Shown here one piece after another: positions 1-4,146 of a DNA stretch of 6,077 nt. The notes under the pieces are model-generated. The model was not told where the DNA came from, made no database searches, and worked only from the letters and a program-made list of their open reading frames with translations. A program made the translations under genes and the position numbers. Location of the stretch: the NCBI GenBank assembly GCA_039927975.1, contig JBDSTZ010000628.1, forward strand, positions 1 through 6,077, given 5' to 3'. The stretch comes from JBDSTZ01 sp039927975 (GTDB lineage Bacteria; Pseudomonadota; Gammaproteobacteria; Burkholderiales; Burkholderiaceae_D). Positions within the stretch are counted from its first letter, which is position 1. Every line of letters begins with the position of its first letter.

Positions 1-415
1 GGATGTAGGCGTCGTCGATCAGCTGCGCCAGGCCCGGATCCGGGTTCCACGGCGCGCCGTCGGGCGGGTAGTACACGCACGGGGCCGAGTAGCACAGCGA
101 CTGGTCGAGCGCGATGGTGGCCAGGCGGGTGCCGAAGGTGCGCTCGAACTGCTCGGCGGTGCCGCGCACCGACAGCGTCATGCGCCCGCGCCCCGACACC
201 ACGAAGCCGCGCGCGCGCAGCGCCTCGATGGCCGTTTCCATCTCGCCCGGTTCCGGCTCGAAGCTTGCGATGCTGCTGGACGACAGGCGCGCCGGCACCT
301 TGGTCGGCCCGGTGCGGCTGCGGCCCTTGAAGGTGACGGCGATGCGCAGGATGGCGTCGGCCGGGGCCGGCTCGTCGAGGGGCGCGTGGCGGTGGCTGAG
401 TTTGAATGGCTGCAT
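1..415 (-). CDS. Pro-kumamolisin-like N-terminal domain protein, possibly a protease (partial, C-terminus off the left edge)
   Basis: An open frame of 138 codons runs from ATG at 415 to the window edge without a stop, so only the N-terminus is visible. The first 60 residues are polar and have no signal peptide. Residues 62-95 (AIEALRARGFVVS, then GTAEQFERTFGT) resemble the end of the pro-kumamolisin activation domain, the propeptide fold of S53 and some S8 serine peptidases. The segment after it (YYPPDGAPW, then LAQLIDDAYI) could be the linker into a catalytic domain, but no catalytic residue lies in the window. A purine-rich GGAAAATAAGAAA precedes the ATG and overlaps the end of the upstream gene, whose stop is only 4 bp away, so translation is probably coupled. 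The family resemblance is by eye. That the full protein is a protease is inference; a stand-alone propeptide-like protein is the alternative. Confidence 0.6.
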   Translation of the reverse strand, partial: MQPFKLSHRHAPLDEPAPADAILRIAVTFKGRSRTGPTKVPARLSSSSIASFEPEPGEMETAIEALRARGFVVSGRGRMTLSVRGTAEQFERTFGTRLATIALDQSLCYSAPCVYYPPDGAPWNPDPGLAQLIDDAYI

Positions 416-419
416 TTTC

Positions 420-725
420 TTATTTTCCAGGCTGTTGATGCATGACCGCATGGCGCGGTGCAATGGTGATGAGGCTGATGGCATCCTGCAGCGCCGGCGG
501 CACGGGCAGCGCGGGCGCCGCCAGCGGGCTCTCCGCGAACCCGGCGCTGAGCGCCGGCGGCGGGCCGAACAGGCGCGCGAAATCGGCCTCCGGCACCGTG
601 GCCGAGACCGACGCGCGCCCGCTGCAGGTGACCGCCAGCCCGTGCGACTCCAGCAGCGCGCGCAGCGCCGGGTCCAGCTCCGGTTCGGCGCCGGGATGGC
701 GCAGCAGTAATTGAAGCTTGATCAT
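420..725 (-). CDS. Small stand-alone pro-kumamolisin-like protein, 101 aa
   Basis: This complete small gene encodes 101 residues, has high GC at third positions, and sits 4 bp upstream of the next minus-strand gene. Residues 29-54 (GLAVTCSGRASVS through FARLFG) align without gaps to residues 70-95 of the downstream protein, sharing the pattern G-x-x-V-x-x-x-G-R-x-x-x-S and F-x-R-x-F-G. The tail LPVPPALQDAISLITIAPRH also looks like the end of a protease propeptide. It has no signal peptide and no membrane segment. The ATG at 725 was chosen because the protein starts naturally with MIKLQLLLRH; a TTG at 797 would add 24 unconvincing residues. Neither start has a clear ribosome binding site. Possible roles are a trans-acting propeptide, chaperone or inhibitor for the neighbouring product. 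This is inference, and the function is unknown. Confidence 0.65.
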   Translation of the reverse strand: MIKLQLLLRHPGAEPELDPALRALLESHGLAVTCSGRASVSATVPEADFARLFGPPPALSAGFAESPLAAPALPVPPALQDAISLITIAPRHAVMHQQPGK

Positions 726-751
726 GGAGCCGCGCGCGCAAGGTGGATGTT

Positions 752-770
752 GAAGCGATAATAAAGCTTC
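752..770. repeat. Short inverted repeat upstream of the 101-aa gene
   Basis: GAAGC and GCTTC arms (752-756 and 766-770) flank a 9-base AT-rich loop, in the 88-bp gap between two minus-strand genes. Read on the minus strand, the loop gives TTTATTATC, which could hold a weak -10 element (TATTAT), but no good -35 lies at the right distance. No T-run follows on either strand, so it is not a clear terminator. It may be a minor promoter or operator site, or chance. Confidence 0.25.
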
Positions 771-813
771 CCGGCATTTTGCGCGAGGCAAGCCCAATTG
801 TGCGGCGGCGCGC

Positions 814-1266
814 CTACGACAGCCACACGTTCTGCACGCATGCCAGGGTGTGCTTTTCGCTGTCGAACAAATACTTGCCGCCGCGCCCGGACGTGCCGCC
901 CCAGATGTGATGCAGGTAAATCAGCTCCGAATCGCGGATCGGCGCGAAGGCCGCCAGCCCGATGGTGTGGATCCGGCTCGAGCGGTTGTTGAAGATGCCG
1001 ATGGCGGGCGGGATGCACGCGCCCGAGGCCCCCGGCAGTCCGGAATGGGCGGTGATGAAGCGCACGAAATCGATGGCCCGGCGCGCCGCTATGCCGCTGG
1101 CATCCATGAACCACGCATTCACGACCGGCGTTTCGGGGTCGTCGGTGGAGGCGCTGACGGGGGCATGTTCGGCAATCCAGACGCTGGGCGGCCGCAGATC
1201 CTGCTTCGCATCGAGCCAGAGCTGATGAATTTCGGCCAGACATGCATTGGTGGGCAACTGATCCAT
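814..1266 (-). CDS. Hypothetical protein, 150 aa
   Basis: I do not recognise this family. The frame is closed by TAG at 814-816 and begins at ATG 1266. The product looks like a real globular protein: balanced composition, a helical N-terminus (AEIHQLWLDAKQDL), a central segment rich in hydrophobic residues (AIDFVRFITAHSGLPG), and a C-terminal half of probable strands (HTIGLAAFAPI, ELIYLHHIWGG, KYLFDSEKHTLACVQNVW). There is no signal peptide, membrane segment or known catalytic motif. Histidines, including the HH of YLHHIW, and two cysteines (ACI and LACV) could bind metal but form no recognised site. It lies 66 bp after trmL and 88 bp before the 101-aa gene on the same strand, so it may be cotranscribed with either. 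The upstream ribosome binding site is poor and the exact start is less sure than the frame. Confidence 0.6.
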   Translation of the reverse strand: MDQLPTNACLAEIHQLWLDAKQDLRPPSVWIAEHAPVSASTDDPETPVVNAWFMDASGIAARRAIDFVRFITAHSGLPGASGACIPPAIGIFNNRSSRIHTIGLAAFAPIRDSELIYLHHIWGGTSGRGGKYLFDSEKHTLACVQNVWLS

Positions 1267-1332
1267 GGTGGGCGCAGGGCTGTAAAGGGGGGATGCCGCG
1301 TAACCACACTCTACACCCGCCGCGCGCCCTTG

Positions 1333-1803
1333 TCAGGCCCCGCCGGCATAGCCGTTCTGGCGCCATGCCTCGAATACCACCACGGCCACCGTGTTCGACA
1401 GGTTCAGGCTGCGGTTGTCGGGACGCATCGGCAGCCGGATGCGCTGGCTGGCCGGAAACGATTCGCGCAGTTCGGGCGCCAGGCCGCGCGTTTCGGCGCC
1501 GAACACGAACACATCGCCCGGCAGGAAGCGGGCGTCGGCAAACGGGGCCGAGCCGTGGGTGGTGAGCGCGAACATGCGCGCCGGGTCGGGCCGGCAGGCG
1601 GCGATGTAGGCGTCCCAGTTCTTGTGCACCTTCATGGTGGCGTAGTCGTGGTAGTCGAGCCCGGCGCGCTTCATCTTGGCGTCGTCCAGCGGAAAGCCGA
1701 GCGGCTCGATCAGGTGCAGCTGGGCCCCGGTGTTGGCGCACAGGCGGATGATGTTGCCGGTGTTGGGCGGGATTTCGGGTTCTACCAGTACGACGTGGAA
1801 CAA
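1333..1803 (-). CDS. trmL: tRNA (cytidine(34)-2'-O)-methyltransferase TrmL
   Basis: This SPOUT-class enzyme transfers a methyl group from S-adenosylmethionine to the 2'-OH of wobble nucleotide 34 in certain tRNA-Leu species, which aids codon reading. It acts in the cytoplasm as a homodimer. The 156-residue product matches the usual length (about 157) and is collinear with E. coli TrmL (YibK). It shows NTGNIIRLCANTGA (14-27), the AGLDYHDY block (47-54), the knot-forming FGAETRGL (101-108) and RSLNLSNTVAVVVFEAWRQ (131-149). These last two segments build the cofactor-binding trefoil knot. The start codon is TTG at 1803. It gives MFHVVLVEPEIPPNTG, matching the family's N-terminus exactly, and a strong AGGAG lies 7 bases upstream. 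The gene lies 43 bp downstream of comF on the same strand, consistent with cotranscription. Confidence 0.95.
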   Translation of the reverse strand: MFHVVLVEPEIPPNTGNIIRLCANTGAQLHLIEPLGFPLDDAKMKRAGLDYHDYATMKVHKNWDAYIAACRPDPARMFALTTHGSAPFADARFLPGDVFVFGAETRGLAPELRESFPASQRIRLPMRPDNRSLNLSNTVAVVVFEAWRQNGYAGGA

Positions 1804-1810
1804 GGTGCTT

Positions 1811-1815
1811 CTCCT
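1811..1815 (-). promoter_or_regulatory. Ribosome binding site deciding the TTG start of trmL
   Basis: On the minus strand AGGAG lies 7 bases before the TTG at 1803-1801. The spacing and the family N-terminus together support TTG as the true start rather than a downstream ATG, the first of which (codon 44, in DDAKMKRAG) would remove the SAM-site segment NTGNIIRL. Confidence 0.8.
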
Positions 1816-1846
1816 GTGGTGGTGAGCGGTGACGATTAACGGATGT

Positions 1847-2596
1847 TTAATGGGGCGGAGTGCGCGCGAACACGAAGTTGCTCACGCGCGCCGCGCCAAA
1901 GCGCTTGAGGGTGGCCGCCAGCTCGTTCAGGGTGGCGCCGCTGGTCATCACGTCGTCGACCACGCCGATGTGCTGCCCGCGCACCATCGCCAGCGCATCG
2001 GGCGCCACGATGAAGGCGTTGCGGATGTTCTTTTTGCGCTGGGCCGGCGCCACCCCCGACTGGGCCGCCGTGTCCAGCGTGCGGATCGCCAGCGCGGCGC
2101 GCAGCGGAATGCCGAGCGCCTTCGACAGCGGGCGCGCGATTTCCAGCGCCTGGTTGAAACCGCGCTCGACCAGCCGGCGCGGCCCCAGCGGCACCGGGCA
2201 CAGCACGCTGGGCAGGTCGAACCCGGCGCGCGCCGCCACCGCGCCGCGCACGGCCTGCCCGAACCAGGGCGCCAGCGCCAGGGCGCCGCCGAACTTGAGC
2301 TGGAGCACCAGCTGGTCGAGCGGGCTGGCGTAGTCGGCCGCGGCGATGGTGGCGTCGTAGGCGGGCTGCCCGGCCTGGCAGGCGCCGCATTCCAGGTGCG
2401 CGTCGGCCGCGCCCAGCGGGTTGGCGCAGCGCCGGCAGCGCGCCGCGCGCGGCGCCAGGAACTGGGCGGCGCAGGGCGCGCACACGGCGCCGTCGCAGCC
2501 CAGAGCGCACAGCGCGCACGAGCAGGGCAGCAGCGAACTGGTCAGCGATCGGGCCAGCGCCATCGGCCAGCGCCTCGGCCACGGGCGGCGGCTCAT
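1847..2596 (-). CDS. comF: ComF family phosphoribosyltransferase
   Basis: ComF proteins are cytoplasmic type I phosphoribosyltransferase-fold proteins needed for natural transformation, probably in handling incoming single-stranded DNA. Their substrate is not established. The 249-residue product has the usual two-part layout. An N-terminal zinc-finger-like region holds four CxxC pairs: C27/C30, C39/C42, C54/C57 and C70/C73. The phosphoribosyltransferase domain shows PVPLGPRRLVERGFNQA (134-150), QS...RKKNIRNAF (179-195) and the PRPP-binding loop VVDDVMTSGAT (212-222), with both acidic residues (D214, D215) intact. ATG at 2596 was chosen because TTGGAG lies 7 bases upstream; an in-frame extension to 2692 would overlap the divergent bioC start. 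trmL follows after 43 bp. A role in DNA uptake for this organism is inferred from the family only, as no other competence gene is in the window. Confidence 0.92.
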   Translation of the reverse strand: MSRRPWPRRWPMALARSLTSSLLPCSCALCALGCDGAVCAPCAAQFLAPRAARCRRCANPLGAADAHLECGACQAGQPAYDATIAAADYASPLDQLVLQLKFGGALALAPWFGQAVRGAVAARAGFDLPSVLCPVPLGPRRLVERGFNQALEIARPLSKALGIPLRAALAIRTLDTAAQSGVAPAQRKKNIRNAFIVAPDALAMVRGQHIGVVDDVMTSGATLNELAATLKRFGAARVSNFVFARTPPH

Positions 2597-2667
2597 GGGC
2601 TCACTCCAACAAAAAGGGTACACTGCTGCCATTATCGCATTTGGCGACGGTTCATTCGCCCGCTTCC
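2597..2667. promoter_or_regulatory. Divergent comF/bioC promoter region
   Basis: This short gap must hold the start signals for both divergent genes. For comF the minus strand has a -10-like GATAAT (2631-2636), but the hexamers 15-18 bp upstream match TTGACA poorly. TTGGAG at 2604-2609 is its ribosome binding site. For bioC the plus strand has a -10-like TACACT (2619-2624) with no convincing -35. The two -10 candidates nearly meet, so transcription of the two genes may compete. The promoter elements are weak matches; the RBS is solid. Confidence 0.35.
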
Positions 2668-3585
2668 ATGTCTTCTCCGTCATCCCCGTCAAAAATGAGC
2701 GCGCCGATCGACCTGGCGCGCGTGCGCCGGCTGTTCGCGCGGCCCGACCGTATCGCCCCGTCCGACTTCCTGCGGCGCGAAATCGCGGCCCGCATGCACG
2801 AGCGCCTGGCGCTGGTAAAGATCGCCCCGCGCCGCGTGCTCGACGCCGGTTGCGGCGCCGGCGCCGACCTGGCCTTGTTGCAAAAAGATTATCCCGCGGC
2901 GCTGATCATCGGGCTCGACGCCGCGCCGGCCATGCTGGAGGCGGCCAAAGCCGCAGCCCCGGCCCTGAAATCTCTCAACGCCATGCTCAGCCGCTTGCTG
3001 CCGGCCAAGGCCGGGGTCGACCTGCTGTGCGCCGATTTCGGCAACTTGCCGTTCGCGCCGAACTCGGTCGACCTGGTGTGGTCGAACCTGGCGCTGCACT
3101 GGCATCCGCAGCCCGACCGTGTATTTACGGAATGGCGACGGGTGCTGCGCGTGGATGGCTTGCTGATGTTCTCCAATTTCGGTCCGGATACGTTCCGCGA
3201 GCTGCGCGCCGCTTTCGCCGTGCTCGACGAGTCGCCCCACGCCTTGCCCTTTGTCGACATGCACGATTTCGGCGACCAGCTGGTCGAGGCCGGGTTCTCG
3301 ACCCCCGTGATGGATATGGAGCTCATCACGGTAACTTATGACACGCCCGAGGCCTTGCTGGCCGATGCGCGCGCGCTCGGCGGCAATCCGCTGGCCACCC
3401 GCCGTCGCGGCCTGATCGGGCGCGCCGCCTGGCAGCGCGTGCTCGCCGCGCTGGAAGGGCAGCGCCGCGCGGACGGCAAGCTCGCCTTGAGTTTCGAGGT
3501 GATCTACGGCCACGCCTTCCGGCCGGCGCCGCGCGTGACCGCCGCCGGTGAAGCCATCGTGCGTTTTCAGCCGCGCAAGCCCTGA
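2668..3585 (+). CDS. bioC: BioC-family SAM methyltransferase (malonyl-ACP O-methyltransferase)
   Basis: BioC methylates the free carboxyl of malonyl-ACP with S-adenosylmethionine, so that fatty acid synthesis can build the pimeloyl chain of biotin. With this start, the 305-residue product has a class I methyltransferase fold: motif I VLDAGCGAGAD (57-67), acidic strand-2 end IIGLDAAPAML (80-90), CADFGNLPF (121-129) and the BioC-like DLVWSNLALHW (135-145). FSNFGPDTFRELRAAF and DESPHALPFVDMHDFGDQL further on also fit BioC. The start is unsettled. ATG 2668 and ATG 2695 are in frame and TTG 2641 is possible; none has a clear RBS. The similarity proper begins at IDLARVRRLF, just after ATG 2695. The gene stands apart from bioA, bioF, bioD and bioB here. 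The same fold family includes NDUFAF5-like proteins with a related DT..ELR motif, so the exact reaction is less certain than the family. Confidence 0.82.
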   Translation: MSSPSSPSKMSAPIDLARVRRLFARPDRIAPSDFLRREIAARMHERLALVKIAPRRVLDAGCGAGADLALLQKDYPAALIIGLDAAPAMLEAAKAAAPALKSLNAMLSRLLPAKAGVDLLCADFGNLPFAPNSVDLVWSNLALHWHPQPDRVFTEWRRVLRVDGLLMFSNFGPDTFRELRAAFAVLDESPHALPFVDMHDFGDQLVEAGFSTPVMDMELITVTYDTPEALLADARALGGNPLATRRRGLIGRAAWQRVLAALEGQRRADGKLALSFEVIYGHAFRPAPRVTAAGEAIVRFQPRKP

Positions 3586-3651
3586 TCGCGGCAAGCTTGC
3601 TCGATAAGCAACGCGAGTCGTCGGCGGCGCCGGATCGATCGCGTCCGCCGC

Positions 3652-3705
3652 GTCGGGTGGGTTCGCGCGCGCGGCCAATTTGCCGCGCGCGCGAACTCGC
3701 CCGGC
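3652..3705. repeat. Long GC-rich perfect-core hairpin after bioC
   Basis: The core is a perfect 15-bp inverted repeat: GTTCGCGCGCGCGGC (3661-3675) and its exact complement (3682-3696), around the 6-base loop CAATTT. In RNA the stem extends outward by nine more pairs (3652-3660 with 3697-3705), three of them G-U wobbles, giving about 24 bp. No run of T follows on either strand, so it does not fit an ordinary intrinsic terminator, though it lies 66 bp after the bioC stop. It may act as an mRNA 3'-end stabiliser, a factor-assisted terminator or a DNA cruciform/protein site. Confidence 0.75.
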
Positions 3706-3810
3706 TCGGCAAGGTCGAACTTGGTAGCGGCGGGACTGCGCCGGCCGGGGCGGGCGCGGGGCGCCTTGCCTCGTCAACAGCCGGGCGCCACAGGGGACGA
3801 GCGGCCCGAT

Positions 3811-3841
3811 ATCAAGGGGCGGCGCGCTCATTTTCCTTGAT
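3811..3841. promoter_or_regulatory. Inverted repeat overlapping the -35 element (candidate operator)
   Basis: ATCAAGG (3811-3817) and CCTTGAT (3835-3841) are exact complements 17 bases apart. The right arm overlaps the -35 hexamer of the predicted cox promoter, where a bound regulator could affect polymerase. It is not an FNR/Anr box, which needs TTGAT-N4-ATCAA. The regulator is unknown, and arms of 7 bp could arise by chance. Confidence 0.3.
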
Positions 3842-3866
3842 GGGAGCGATACACAATGAGTATAAT
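3837..3866 (+). promoter_or_regulatory. Sigma70-like promoter upstream of coxB
   Basis: TTGATG (3837-3842, four of six consensus bases) and a perfect TATAAT (3861-3866) are separated by 18 bp. Transcription would start near 3873, giving a leader of about 274 nt before coxB. It is the best promoter match I found in the window. A small inverted repeat, CGAC/GTCG (3870-3873 and 3881-3884), straddles the predicted start. It could serve the cox operon, a separate small RNA, or both. Confidence 0.65.
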
Positions 3867-3885
3867 CAACGACTAATTTTGTCGG

Positions 3886-3941
3886 CACCGGCCGCGACGG
3901 GTTGAAAACAGGGTCTCAAGCCCGTCTTCTCAGCGCCGGTG
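3886..3941 (+). other. Nested stem-loop near the 5' end of the predicted transcript
   Basis: An outer 7-bp stem, CACCGGC (3886-3892) with GCCGGTG (3935-3941), encloses an inner stem, GACGGGTTGA (3896-3905) with TCAAGCCCGTC (3916-3926). The inner stem has 10 bp with one bulged G (3920). The inner arm is followed by TTCT, too weak for a terminator U-tract. The structure starts about 13 nt after the predicted transcription start, so it would fold in the RNA leader. It matches no riboswitch or RNA family I can name. Confidence 0.5.
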
Positions 3942-4034
3942 GCGGGGTAGTACGCAAGTCAGCGTTCATCAGTGTGCTTTGCTCACCAATGGTCGATGTC
4001 ATGGTTCCAGCCGGGTTTGCCGCGTGCGCGCGCA

Positions 4035-4055
4035 GGTCCGGGGTGGGGCCTTTTT
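4035..4055 (+). terminator. Terminator-like hairpin inside the coxB leader
   Basis: GGTCC (4035-4039) can pair with GGGCC (4046-4050) in RNA, with one G-U pair and a 6-base G-rich loop, followed directly by five Ts (4051-4055). The stem is only 5 bp, so it would be a modest terminator or pause site. It lies about 180 nt after the predicted start and about 90 bp before coxB. It could end a small RNA or attenuate transcription into cox. Confidence 0.4.
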
Positions 4056-4146
4056 GTGCGATGGTTTGGTAGCGCCGGGGTTCGCAGGCTGGGGGCGCTG
4101 GACGATTAAAAGAAAATTTTCATTTTTTTGGGTGGTTGGGGAAAAC

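Larger units (their letters stand above)
3586..4146. other. 561-bp intergenic region with structured, non-coding content
   Basis: I see no credible protein gene between bioC and coxB. From left to right it contains an imperfect stem (TTGCT/AGCAA at 3597-3611) just after bioC, a very strong GC hairpin (3652-3705), a GC-rich stretch with a CTCGTC/GACGAG inverted repeat (3770-3801), a sigma70-like promoter (3837-3866), a nested stem-loop (3886-3941), a terminator-like hairpin (4035-4055), and an AT-rich block (4105-4129) containing the palindrome GAAAATTTTC (4112-4121). The AT-rich block stands out against the GC-rich surroundings and may include a second, coxB-proximal promoter, but no clear -35/-10 pair is visible there. 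A candidate 27-codon frame (3989-4072) lacks an RBS. Confidence 0.7.

Noticed and set aside
850..1839. Plus-strand open frame of 329 codons opposite trmL and the 150-aa gene
   Set aside because: It is antisense to trmL, with shadow-type composition and no RBS.
3591..3611. GCAAGCTTGC palindrome and TTGCT/AGCAA stem as the bioC terminator
   Set aside because: The stems are short, the two pairings compete, and no T-run follows.
2689..3888. Minus-strand open frame of 399 codons over bioC and the intergenic region
   Set aside because: It is antisense to a clear methyltransferase gene, its product is Arg/Gly/Gln-rich low-complexity sequence typical of GC-rich shadow frames, and it crosses the hairpin and most of the intergenic DNA.
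3597..3905. Plus-strand open frame of 102 codons in the bioC-coxB gap
   Set aside because: It runs through the long hairpin and the promoter, its product is Arg/Ala/Gly-rich, and it has no RBS.
3873..4055. Interval considered as 6S RNA or another known housekeeping RNA
   Set aside because: The ends do not pair into a long rod with a central bubble as 6S requires, and no RNase P or SRP signature sequence is visible. It was kept only as an unassigned leader or sRNA candidate.
3989..4072. Possible 27-codon upstream peptide (MVDVMVPAGF...) in the coxB leader
   Set aside because: It has no ribosome binding site, spans the terminator-like hairpin, and has no codon run or composition suggesting a regulatory leader peptide.
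3979..4146. N-terminal extension of coxB from an upstream TTG
   Set aside because: It would bury the signal peptide (MTYAKRLQALMLGLAV...) behind 56 residues encoded by leader-like DNA, while ATG 4147 has its own GGGGA RBS.
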